DNA of 64,000 bases from Carya illinoinensis (taxonomy: Eukaryota > Streptophyta > Magnoliopsida > Fagales > Juglandaceae), in NCBI RefSeq assembly GCF_018687715.1, contig NC_056758.1, positions 17,461,001 through 17,525,000 on the forward strand, given 5' to 3'. Below are positions 33,474 through 44,359 of the stretch, piece after piece. Under the pieces are notes generated by a model. That model was not told the DNA's origin, did no database searches, and worked only from the letters and a program-made list of their open reading frames with translations. The translations under genes and the position numbers were made by a program. Every line of letters begins with the position of its first letter. The stretch's first letter is position 1.

Positions 33474-36400
33474 TGTGATACCATAAAAGAAAACTCAGAT
33501 AAAAATAATTTCTTTTATTTTTGATATATTGATCTAATATGACAACATAGGATTATCATGGATTAAATGAGTTAGAATTCCATTTCAGCATCAATGTCAA
33601 TTTATGATCCTCAAGTGAACCTAAAACATCTTGGATTTATTTGATCTACTTAGGATTATAATTAAACAAATTGATTTGCACCATTGCTCTTGTTGGAATT
33701 TTTAGAAATTTGTAGAGCAATAAAAACTCCTTGGGATGATGTGGCACGAAGTGGCCCTATCTAGTAATGACACAAGGCAACATGTCTTGCCACCTCAACA
33801 ACTTAGTTTCTAATACCATCTCCACTTTTATATCAAACTTGTGACAGCTCTTTCACATGGTTTGTTCTGTTTCCACTCATTTGATCACAATTTTCACACA
33901 CTTGGCAATTTGAGAGAAAGAGTGAATTTGCCTTGTTGCATGTCTTCACATTCTCTCTTTCCTTCTTCGAAACCGAGCCAAAGCCTCTCACATTCTCTCA
34001 CGTCACCCAAAAATCTAGTTCAAATTCTTTAAGCCTTAGTAAAATCAAGAGGTTAGTGTGAGTTAGTGGAGAATCAGTTTCTTTAATCTTCAAGACCTTC
34101 AGTTTGGTGAGTAAGCTCTTCCATTTCTTCTTGTTACAAGTTATATAGGTGCATTAAGATGCAATTTGAAGCATATAACTGGAAGTATATGTTGAATTTG
34201 TGGTATCTTTGTTGGTTTTGAAGTCTTGGTGCATACTTTGGAGTTTAATGTTAGCTTACTTTGGAGTTTAATATTAGCTTACTTTGAATGACTTGAATAC
34301 GTTGTATTTGGACTTACATTAGACTTGATGATGACTTGCATTATTTAGATGTTCAAGATATTGATATATTACAAGAAGATGAAGCTATAAATTAAAGATT
34401 GTTAGATACATGCTCAGTTTGAACATTAGTTTATGATTCTAGGTTTCCCTCAAAGTTATCTCAGATAACTTGTTTATTTGAGCATGATATCTTCAAGAAC
34501 ATATATATCTTTAGAATAAATTTGTTTAGAACTTAGGATACAATGATATTTTAAGCACACAAATACACAATAAAAGCAAGGAACTTCATATTAGGCCATG
34601 ACTTGCTGTTTGATGTTTGTGGTTGTATAGTTATTTGATCAAAGGATAAGTTTGGTTTAATGCTTTCAAACATGAGATTAGGCTTAAGTTTGTATTAAGT
34701 GAAATGTTTAGGTTGATGAACTTCAAATTTGGTGCTTTATTGTGTTTGTTGTATGATAAATCATATTCTAAGTCCAGAAATAGATTTAGAACAGAAAATA
34801 CATGTGGTATATGAAGTTTCGTAGGGGCTAAATTGCAAATATTGAAAGCTTAGGAACTTATGTGCAATTTTTGAGAATTATGGGGTTAGATGCAATTTTT
34901 GCAATATTTATGAAAATTTCATAATCTTATATTATATTTTATGATTCATTAGAAAGTCTCTAACCATAGTATATATTTATTTCAGCCCTTTGAAGATTTG
35001 TTTTTGTTAACAAAGATTTTGTAAGTTAGCTTCTAACTTACTCATGGGCTGTTCTAATATGTCTTATGATAAATGCTATTTATTGCTAAATTTCTATGCT
35101 TTGAACTTTTATTAGATATCTTAAATGTTTATATCATGTTATAATGTCATCTCACATGAGGCATGAATACATGTCATGTAGTACAAGTCATCCATTGTTT
35201 ACTCTTCACACTGTTCCTCCTCAGGGTTCTGCTCTTCACACTCTGCTACATCTTTTACGGTTCCGGGAGACTGTAGTGGGACTACTATGGTAAGATTTGA
35301 TTTCAGTAAGTTATCCGTAAAACGAATTCTCATGTAAAACTTCATGAGAGGTATTAACATGCATATGAGTGCATGGACATGAAACTTGCATTTCATTAAA
35401 AAATAAAAATAAAAAATCCATCTAGATTCCTAAACCTCTCTTCTCATTATCATCCATTTTTAAGCTTTGCTTACGATACACAGTAGCTCCCCATAAAATC
35501 CATGTGCACGTCTTAGTTCTCTTCATCACATTGTGGGTGGCGCCCATCAATTTGACTTCGTATCAAGAATACTCAAGGCTTCACATAAATATCCGTCGAG
35601 TGCTCTCTAGCCCCAACCAACAAGAAGGCACATACCTTGCCTCCAAGACCGTTACTATCTCGTTCGAGGTGGTTGATTTTTTTTCCTATCAACTCAAGGG
35701 ATTCCACTCTATCTTTAAACACTCCAGAGTAGACTGAGGAATTCCTCTAAAATAATCTCCCATTCCAGCTTTTGGGATCATGATGCGTTTTAAAAAATGT
35801 TTCCTTTGTAAAACAAATGCACTGTTTCATGTAGCAACGCTTCATGATAATGATGACAAATATTCATAGGTTTCTAAATATAATATTTCATGACTAAATA
35901 ATTAGATAAACTTTCATGTGACAGCATTTAATATTCAAATCATAAATCACATAATCAGTGAGTATAGTTGAAGAGTTGGAACTAAACTTAAAAGCTTTCC
36001 TTTATATAATGCAAGTATGTCCATGCACTCATATACATGGTAATACCTATCATGACATATTCTCATGAGCATTAGTTATAAGGATAACTTATTGAGATTT
36101 TGCGAAATCTCACTATCATACTCCTATTGCGGTCCTGCTTCTCTAAAGAATAGAAGATGTTGCAGTGTGTGAAGAGCAAAGTCTTGAGTAATATAAAATA
36201 TTGTATGAAGTGGATTAGGACTCAAGCAAGTATTGGAGAACTTTTGAAGATCCTTTTTTTCTTTTTTTTTTTGAAAAAGAAAAAGGCTGTATTTGCTAGT
36301 AGCTCCCATAATTTAAGAACAATTTCAATATGATGGTGTGACTTCGAGTTGAGGCTATTTTGAGGATAATGTGTTATATTGTTTTTATTAAAGCTGTTGG

Positions 36401-36600
36401 TCTGTACGAAACAACTATGGAATGCTTTTATGAAACGTATGTTGGGATATATATTTATTCTAGCACAATCATTTAATAGTACTTTCCGCTCCGAATTATT
36501 CACACTGCTAGAAGAATTCTACATGCATTAATATTATATGTCATGAGCAATGAGGATGTGTGACCTAGTGTTATATATCCCGACGTCTCGATCTCCATCA
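33474..36600 (+). mobile_element. LTR of family B, plus orientation, internally rearranged
   Basis: Starts TGTGATACC after the purine tract GAGGGAGGA and ends TCTCGATCTCCATCA at 36600. 33474-35190 aligns with the sense strand of the left LTR (26130 downward). About 35190-35800 is in the opposite orientation: its plus strand aligns with the plus strand of 23850-24290. Then 35830-36600 is in LTR sense again. The words CTGCTCTTCACACTCTGC and TGTGTGAAGAGCA-type sequence recur inverted at about 35230 and 36165. No coding domain is present. Confidence 0.7.
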
Positions 36601-37585
36601 AAGGCTTTTTGTATCCAAACTTCCCATTAACCTTTTTTTTCATTTAATTGATTCCACTTATTAATCACTTTGAATTTAGGGTTGATGATCCAAATTCGAC
36701 CTCAACAACCCTGAGACACACTAGTAATCGCAGCATGCACACCGACAGCTTTGGAAGTAGCTAGTGTTAGAAACCAGCCTTGGCCAGCAACTGCAGAGAT
36801 CTTTACCCAGCAGCGGGCTTTCCAGCTTGTATTTGGTTATGGTTTAGTCTAATACAACATTTGATTCAACTTTATCTGAATTTTGAAGTATGTAAATAGG
36901 CTTATGTCTTATCATTCACCAATCATACGAGAAAAATTAGAGCAATGGCTGGCTACACTCATCCAATTGAAAATTTTTTAAGAACATGGAAGGAATGTGT
37001 CATATCTTGTTTAGGCTCATTCAATAGCTTATGATTGTTGGTGTGGAAGTTGCAAGTCAAAATTCCTCAAACCGAACATCAAGGAAATTGAAGCAGAAGT
37101 GATAAGAGATAAAAGACAATAGGTATGAAGGGATATCATCACGAGGTCAAAGTGAATTACTAAAATCATCCATGTTTGAAATTATGAAATAGTCTCTCGC
37201 TAGACATTAAGAATTAGGTTCTTCAAGGCAATGGCAATTGAAGAAGAAAAAATGTTGAGTGAAATGTTTTTTAAGATTGCAGAAGTAATTGACAGGGCCA
37301 ACTTTGTTTGCTGAATTTTCTGAATCTACACTACAAGCATTATTTTCTGCTAGCACTCCAACCTCAAGCTGGCCATTTGTCTTTGTTGCTTTTGGTTTTC
37401 TTGAGTGGCTGATAGTTCTTAAATCTTTTGTTTTCGTTGGAAAATCTCTGATCCGTAATATACAAGTATTTTCGTTAGAGGGCTTGATAGGAAAATAGTT
37501 TTGTATGCAATAGAAAGTTTGCAGCATATGAACATAAATTTCTATGTAAATATGTATTGTTTACCCCATATTTTATCTTTTTCAG
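36601..37585 (+). other. Intron 3' end, no repeat recognised
   Basis: AT-rich sequence leading to the pyrimidine-rich acceptor TTTTATCTTTTTCAG. Probably original intron sequence. Small ORFs at 37207-37527 have no coding pattern. Confidence 0.5.
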
Positions 37586-38281
37586 TTGTCTGCAGAGCTG
37601 TTATCAATAGATGGAGCCGTGATAGCGAAGTCCAGCCAACCCTGCATGCTGCGGTTTCGAAGTTTCCCAATTCGACTCACTCGGACAGTTCTTCTTTTCA
37701 TTCCTCTTTTACTTGGAATCTCCAGCGAGACCCAGAAGATGACCATAGATATATTAAAACACAAGGAAGGAATACAAAGAACCAAGGCAGTACGAGTAAC
37801 TTTGGTTCCGAGGGCAGGAACTTCATCTGTACCACAGCTGTATGAAGCTGAAATTCTCATCCAGTCTCAGCCGCCATGGACGAAGAAATTGGTTCGAAAC
37901 TGGAAATGGACATTCTACGTGTGGACGTCTTTGCATGTATACATTATGTTGCTTATGGTTCTTCTATTCTGTTGTAAAAAACTCTTCTTCCCCATGGCAG
38001 CAGCGGCGGCTTTAAGTGATGGTAAAGATCAGGAGGAACTTAAAATGGAAGAACCTGCAGAAATAAGTATCCGTGATAGAGATGATAGAGAGATCTCAGA
38101 GTTTTTGAGAAAATGGAAACAGAGGAGGAGCAAGAGAAAGGCAGTCTATTTGCATGAGGCCATGCCAGAAAGTAAATTTGACTCATCAAAGACGACCATT
38201 ACTGTTAGAAGAGAAGGCAGTAGCAGTACAGCTGTCGAAGATGTTGGGGACTCTGAATCAGTGTGTTTAGGAGGTCATTAA
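37586..38281 (+). CDS. SEIPIN1: SEIPIN-like protein, exon 2 (residues 189-419)
   Basis: Starts in phase 0 at TTG after TTTTTCAG. It encodes the rest of the lumenal domain (LSAELLSIDGAVIAKSSQPC, then MLRFRSFPIRLTRTVLLFIP), with the PCMLRFRS-PIRL block that is characteristic of seipins. The second transmembrane helix is at about residues 297-319 (TFYVWTSLHVYIMLLMVLLF), followed by a charged cytosolic tail of about 100 residues rich in Lys, Arg and Glu (LRKWKQRRSKRK). The stop is TAA at 38279. Full protein length is 419 aa, in the size range of short plant seipins. There is no frameshift or premature stop, so the coding potential is intact despite the repeat-filled intron. Confidence 0.92.
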   Translation: MSAELLSIDGAVIAKSSQPCMLRFRSFPIRLTRTVLLFIPLLLGISSETQKMTIDILKHKEGIQRTKAVRVTLVPRAGTSSVPQLYEAEILIQSQPPWTKKLVRNWKWTFYVWTSLHVYIMLLMVLLFCCKKLFFPMAAAAALSDGKDQEELKMEEPAEISIRDRDDREISEFLRKWKQRRSKRKAVYLHEAMPESKFDSSKTTITVRREGSSSTAVEDVGDSESVCLGGH

Positions 38282-38849
38282 GTGGGTTTGGGTTAGTAGT
38301 ACATCCCATGCATACCAACCGATGACATCTAGCTTTAATCGGTGGAGAGCATTACCTAAAAGTGAAGTCATGTGTTTTTTTAACTTGAATAATTAAGTAC
38401 TGAGTTAGATTTTCTTTCTAATCAATCAAAGTGTTTTCGAGTGCATTTCATAGCTTGTTTTTATACTGCCTTTAAAATGAAAATGATTGCTAGATAAATG
38501 AACACATGCTCAAAATCTGTCATCTCTCCACAATTCATATATATTTTCATGAATTAATGTAAGCTTAAGTTTTTGCTTATGTAATACAAACCTAATTATT
38601 TGCATATTTAGTTCTATGGTTTGATATGGTGTGTTGATATATATATTGGAAGATATGCATAATAAGATCAATGTTTTCAGTCAAAAATGTTTAATGTCAG
38701 TTAATGTAAAAATATGTTATGACAAAGTTCGGTCCAATTGAGTTGTAAATGTATTGGCTAAGATCTGAGTCGAAATAGAACAAAAATTGCAACAACTGCA
38801 AGTTTGCTCGAGTTGATTAGATGACCTTTCCCAAGTAAACTATTCGTAA
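38282..38849 (+). other. 3' UTR and flank of the SEIPIN-like gene
   Basis: AT-rich sequence after the stop, up to the LINE poly(A) end. Several AATAA-like words occur, but no single polyadenylation signal stands out. The LINE inserted about 570 bp downstream of the stop. Confidence 0.5.
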
Positions 38850-38898
38850 TTTTTTTTTTTTTTTTTTTTTTGAAAGGGAGCTACTGTCATTTCATATA

Positions 38899-41800
38899 TC
38901 AACTAATACAGGGTTTGTCAACTGCAATGTGAGGTAAGACCACATACAGGCCTTCGTCCATCCAAATAGATTTAAAAACAGTGGAAAAAGCTAGTTTAGC
39001 TAGTTCAAGTGCTACTCTGTTACCATCCCTTCTTACAAAAGAGAGATTCCAGCATGGATGTGATAACATGGCTTGCTTGAGGTCTTCAATAAGTTGGCCA
39101 GACCATGAAGTATTTGGAGAAGCATCTGTAACTGCATCTATAACTAGCTTGATGTCTCCCTCAAACTCAACACAGTCTAAACCCAGTTCCACACACAGGG
39201 AAAATGCTTGTAAGAGAGCATAACCTTTAGCTAGGAAAATTGAAGTGACAAACTCTTTTTGGGCAACCAACATCACTTGGGGGTCACCTATTGAATCTTG
39301 AATAACAATGCCTATCCCCATTTTCTATTCTGTTTTGAGAAAAATTGTATCAAAATTCACCTTGAGCCAAGAAGGAGCGGGGGTTGTCAATGAACCACTT
39401 TAGTTGGAAGCTACTCTGTCTCGGGCCTTACCACAGAATCTAAGCCAGAGAGAAATTTTCTATGCCTGAGATTGCGGCTTTGATAATCACTTTTGGACCC
39501 CTGAAATTATTTCTGAAGATCAGATCATTCCTCCTGAGCCAAAGTCTGTAGCAGATTACAGCGAGCAGGTCTAAACTTCCTGCATCAAGTCTGCAGCTGA
39601 AATCAGACCAAAGATCAGTAAAATGGGAATAAATGTTGCCCCATTTAGAAACAGGGGTACCCTTCTCCCCCTAAAATCTCTTGTTGCCAGGCAATCCCAC
39701 AAGCCATGTAAAACAGAATCACTCTCCTTGTTGCAAACTGGACAAAAGGAGTTTTTTGAAATCTTTTTTGAATAGGTTTTCCTTGGTAGGTAGCAGATTA
39801 GAGACTGCTTTCCACAAAAATTGTCTGACATTTCCCATCACTCTAAAGTTCCATATTTTCTTCCAATGATACTCAAAATGGTTGGTACCCGAGGACTCTC
39901 CAAATTTTTGATGTTTTGTGTCCAAGTCAGCAAAATATGCACTTTTTATTGAATAAGAGCCTTTATTTGAGAGGCCCCAGATCATTGTATATGCTGCATC
40001 TCTTAAACTAATAGGTAAACTGCAGATGAGGCCTACTTCTTCACGGTTGAAAATTGTTTCAATCAACTCTTTTTTCCAGGTGTGGCTAGTGTTATCAATT
40101 AGGCTAGATACTATAGACTCAAGTGGGAGGCTATTAGGGACAGTTTGTACCTGGAAGGTGTTGGCTTTTGGGATCCATTTATCCTTCCATATTCGAATAG
40201 TTCTTCCATTTCCAACTTGCCATACTAGCCCTTTTTAACTAGATCCATAATTGAACATAAACCCTAATAGATGTATGAGGAACCAAGTCTAAGTTGGGCA
40301 TCAATAAGCTCAGTGTCATTGAAATACTTAGCTTGATAAATCTGCACCACAAATGAGGAGGGATGCTTGAGAATTCTCAGTACTTCTTTAGTGAGCAGAA
40401 CTTGATTTAATTAACCCCCCAGGTAGTTTAAAGATGCTCATGGTATATCCTGGAATTGCTTGCAAGACACTTTGGATGAGGATCTCTTTTCCTGCAGCTG
40501 AAAGAAAATTAGTCTTCCAACTATGTATCCTCTTCCATATCTTCTCCTTTAAGCTTTGAAAAGTGTTCTATTTTGACCTACCTACAAAGGTAGGAAGTCC
40601 CAAATATTTGTTATAATCATCACAAGAGACTCCTTTAGCAATTTGGAGGATAGGCTTTAGCATCAACTCTAGTATTAAGCTAAACAGAATGGATGTTTTC
40701 TACTTATTGAGGGTTTTACCAAATACCCTTTCATATGCATTCAACACATGCAAGACTCTCTCCCATTCCACAATTTTTGCCCTACACAGGATAGCACAAT
40801 CATCAGCAAATAAGAGGTGATTTATCCTTACACCTCCCCCATGAACTACTACTCCTTGAATACCTCTATTCAATTCAAAAGCTTGTAAGAGTGAAGAAAG
40901 GCCCTCGACACAAATCAGAAAAAGATATAAGGATAGAGGGTCTCCCTGTCTTAGACCCCTAAATGGTACAATCTCCTCCCCTAGTATCCCATTAATTGGC
41001 ACTGAGTAGCTCACTGACTTCACACATCCCATCAACAAATTGGTCCACTTGGCTGAAAAACCTAGCTTCATTAACATGGCTTCAAAGAAAGCCCATTCAA
41101 CACAGTCATAAGTTTTTGACATATCAAGTTTAATGGCCATACTACCCAGCTTACCTTTATGCTCAAATTTCATAGAATGAAGTAATTCATATGCCACCAT
41201 AAAATAGTGAGAAATTAATCTCCAATGCACAAAAGCACTTCGGTTCGAAGAGATTATTTTTGTCAACACCCCCTTCAATCGATATCTAGGACTTTAGAGA
41301 TCAATTTATATAACACGTTACATAAACTAATTAGCCTAAATTGATGCACTGATTTAGGAGAGTTTACCATAGGCACCAATGCAATGTAAGTGTGGTTAAG
41401 ACCCTGTGGCATTCGGCCAGTTCTCAAGTAATCCGATACTACAACACAAACATCATCACCAACTAGATCCCAACAATCTTTGTAGAAACTAGCATTGAAA
41501 CTGCCAGGAAGATTTAAAGGGTGACATATGTTTCAAAGCCCCTTCTATATCAGCCTTAGTAAAAGATAAGTCCAATCATGACTACATCTCGAAAGATATC
41601 CTTGGGTGGACCCCTATTAGACAGTTATCAATATTACTTTGTAAGGGATTTGAGGTAGCAAAAACTTGGGAGAAGTGATTCCAAAATCCCCTGGAGATGC
41701 CCTTGTGGCCAGTTAAGATCTTACCAACCTCATTTTCCACTGACTTTATACAATTCTTTTTCCTTCTTTGGTTGACACAAGCGTGGTAGAATTTAGAGTT

Positions 41801-42392
41801 TCTATCACCTTTTGCTAGCTAGTGTTTCTTGGCCCATTGCTTCCACCTTATATCCTCCTAGTCTAGGAAAAAATTCAGTTCTGATTGCAAGTTCTTTAGC
41901 TGCCTTATGTTCCCTGCATTCTAATTTTGTTGAAGCCTTTTGATTTTAGAGGTTTTATCTCTAATTGCTCAGGTCCTGCAAATCCCCTATGATGCACTAG
42001 CCCAAAGAGTCTAGTTTAAACGAATCCAACAACTGCCATGAAAGACTTCTGCTACTTGCCATAGGGTCACCATAAAAGCAAGTGAGGAACCACTTATTAC
42101 CTTCTTCTTTGTTAGAGACAAAACTGTTTACATGCCTTAGGGAGTAATTTAGCAATTAAAAAATAACATCCTGTTTCCACATGAGCATTAAACCCCCACT
42201 TCTCCTTATGGCGTCTGCAACAACACAACACTCAAAATTTAACCTTCTAGCAATTTTGTTAGCCTTGACACCTGACAACTTTGTTTCAATTAGGAACACC
42301 ATTTTGGGACCTTTTTCCTTGATTATTGAACATAGGGTCTGAACTGCTCGGGGGTTCCCAAGCCGCCAATAGTTCCAACTAAGGAGTTTCAT
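38899..42392 (-). pseudogene. LINE 1 ORF2 (endonuclease, RT, zf-RVT, RNase H)
   Basis: Minus-strand order: from 42392, MKLLSWNYWRLGNPRAVQTL is the start of an APE-type endonuclease, which is strongly shortened before RT. At 41278-40700 is RT, with AIKLDMSKTYDCVEWAFF, FRGLRQGDPLSLYLFLICVE and the catalytic LLFADDCAIL (FADD form). At 40066-39571 is a zf-RVT region (WKKIWNFRVMGNVRQFLWKA, then CPVCNKESDSVLHGLWDC). At 39321-38899 is the C-terminal RNase H (LGLDCVEFEGDIKLVIDAV, RRDGNRVALELAKLA). ORF2 would nick target DNA and reverse-transcribe the LINE RNA. Frameshifts, stops and the endonuclease deletion make it inactive. Confidence 0.88.
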
Positions 42393-42409
42393 GAGGTTTG
42401 GCAGGGCTG

Positions 42410-44135
42410 ACTTCCAGCCACCACCAATTCCTTACGCATAGCATTACAAAGAGAGGAGGCCCTTTTATGCTTCTTAACCAGTGCACCAAGAGGCAGATCC
42501 TCATCATACAGGGCCAAGTATCTTTTCAAATCAATGGGCACAGAAGGTTTGGAAGAAGGATTACCTGGTTCTCATTCCCTATGCTTCCATCTCCTTGCCT
42601 TGCCTTGCCCGTCAAGTTTTGGGGCTCAAATGCTTCTCCTCTGGAACTTTCTTCAATTGGAATTTCGGTTTACTAGGATGCAGCAAGTCATTATGCATGT
42701 TTGCGTGATGTGTAGGGGACCCTTTTGGTGTGGAATCCATATGGGTCCACTTATAAGCAGACAGCCCAATTGGCTCTCCCTCAGAAAGCCCAACCATCTC
42801 AAAGTCATTGGGCCCACGTAGGTCCAGCCCCTTACTAGAAACACCTACCAATGTGGACTCAAAAACTTTGGATTTAGAATTGGCAGGAAGTCGCCTTCTC
42901 CCCCGTTTTATAGTGCCAACTTCGTGAAGTTCCTTTTCAGTTTCAACTATGGCAAGGACCCCCTGAAATCTCGCAATTGCCAGCATCCTATGATCAAAAT
43001 GGAGGAGGGTGTCACTACTTTCACAACTGACATGGTGTCCCAGGTCAAAACCCTTCTGGTAAACCCAATGCTCAGCATTGCCTTCAGACTTGTTGCCATC
43101 TCCAAGGCTCCAAAGGGTAGCCTAAGGAAGGGATTTTCGGTGTGACCTATAATTTGCCCTCAACTAAGAACCGAACTATGGGTTAGATACTTTTTCTCGA
43201 AATATGGACAAATGGAAGTTTAACTCCTAAAGAAGCACTTCATGAAGCCTCACGTCATTTGATTGAGTTATTTATTCCTTTTTTACATGCGAAAGAAGAA
43301 AAATTAAATTTAGAAAACAAGCAACACAAAGTTACTTTACCCCTTTTTACTTTTCATGATAGATTGGCTAAACTAAAGAAAAATCAAAAAGAAATAGCAT
43401 TGAAATCTATTTTTATAGACCAATCAGAATTGCCTCCTAGGATTTATAATTGCCTCAAAAGGTCCAATATACATACCCTGAGGCCCATGCAACAACCATC
43501 CACACGAAAAAAAGAGGCGTGGGAGCTTCTCGTATGTGAATGGTATCCATATTTTCTTCCCCTATACGTTGATGAATCTACCCCGAGCCAAAGCCTTTTA
43601 CATCTTGACTTCCACATGAACCCTCAGAAAATTAGCCCACCTTATCCCATCCTTTGCGACATCCATGTCTAGCACTTTCCTTACTGATGACCCGATCTAG
43701 ACCCCCTCAATCCTTTTTCATCGTACCAAAGGGCATATTACGCATGCAAAGCCAAAAAACTTCAGACTACAAATTAATTTGACTAGGTTGCATTCCATTG
43801 TAAGGCAAGAACACAAGCATGTTATAAAAAAGCCACGGCTTCCCCTCTAAAATTCGATCCCTATCTGCATGAGTAGCGAACGTGATTATGAAGACATTGC
43901 ATTCAATTGCTTAGAACAAGGCTCGTTTACTGATTCACCATATTTTATCCTTGGTTTTTGAAACCATTTCTCTTCCAACAACACAATCGTCGCAGATTCT
44001 TCCAATTAGGCTTAAACCCCCTTTTCTCGTTATTTCCTCATCACACTCCTTAGGGTTGACTACAACCTCTTCCTCTTCCTCAGTTAACGTAAGATGACCC
44101 CAAAGGTCTTCAAGGATGTCCATACCGCTAACCAA
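42410..44135 (-). pseudogene. LINE 1 ORF1 (DUF4283-like RNA-binding protein), split by plastid DNA
   Basis: N-terminal piece at 44135-43935 (MDILEDLWGHLTLTEEEEE, then GLSLIGRICDDCVVGREMVS) is the usual start of plant L1 ORF1. Upstream of the insertion (about 43800-43490) is the DUF4283 body in broken frames, with a GRFINV and [17 protein letters not shown] run and a C-x2-C-G-containing knuckle remnant. Downstream of it (43180-42612) comes the YGSWLRA-like motif in degraded form, then EGNAEHWVYQKGFDLGHHVS and a variable C-terminus. The rpoA segment at 43187-43478 sits between the knuckle and the WLRA motif. Confidence 0.7.
43187..43478 (+). other. rpoA: NUPT: nuclear insertion of plastid rpoA (3' part)
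   Basis: Plus-strand translation gives [80 protein letters not shown] and [10 protein letters not shown]. This is the C-terminal part of the plastid RNA polymerase alpha subunit; one stop (TAA at 43220) is within the first 20 codons by my reading of the sequence or lies just after GSL. Codon use and AT content are plastid-like and unlike the surroundings. Only about 290 bp are present, with no upstream rpoA or neighbouring plastid gene. The larger ORF 43259-43672 runs out into LINE sequence and is not a nuclear gene. Confidence 0.93.
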
Positions 44136-44359
44136 AGCCGACTATGGACTTCACCTCCGTGTTGATTAGGAAAACCTAAAGAGCACCAGAGAGGAGACTT
44201 GATTCCTTGTTCAGCTTCTTTACTTCTCTATGCCTACTTACCTATTCATAAATTTTGATCCCAATATGGAATTTAAATGATTTAATGGTGTTGAAGAGCA
44301 TACCCAAAAAATCCAAATTCACACCTTATGAAAAATTTCGTGGAGTAGTGCATTGGATG

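Larger units (their letters stand above)
1981..37585 (+). other. Giant (35.6 kb) intron of the SEIPIN-like gene
   Basis: The intron begins GTATCA after CAG at 1980 and ends TTTTTCAG at 37585. Joining 1980 to 37586 is phase 0 and places IGVFQ directly before LSAELLSIDG, the expected continuation of the seipin lumenal domain. The content is almost entirely transposable elements, listed separately. Only short stretches near the two ends (about 1981-2289 and 36601-37585) look like original intron. The intron call rests on the collinearity of the two exons. I cannot exclude that the copies are transcriptionally broken by the insertions. Confidence 0.85.
38850..44241 (-). mobile_element. L1-type LINE (element 1), minus orientation
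   Basis: Its 3' end is marked by a 22-base poly(T) at 38850-38871, which is the poly(A) tail on the minus strand. Upstream in sense are RNase H, zf-RVT, RT, endonuclease (ORF2) and a DUF4283-like ORF1 reaching about 44135. The words CTATTCGTAA (38840-38849) and CTATTCATAA (44242-44251) flank it and could be a one-mismatch target-site duplication. Many stops and deletions show it is old. A plastid rpoA fragment lies inside ORF1. Confidence 0.85.

Noticed and set aside
22612..36600. Family-B inverted pair as one single palindromic integration
   Set aside because: No matching 5-mers at the two outer ends (GGATT versus AAGGC), so single-event origin is not shown.
43259..43672. 137-aa ORF as a nuclear gene
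   Set aside because: The first part is plastid rpoA and the rest is antisense LINE ORF1 sequence.
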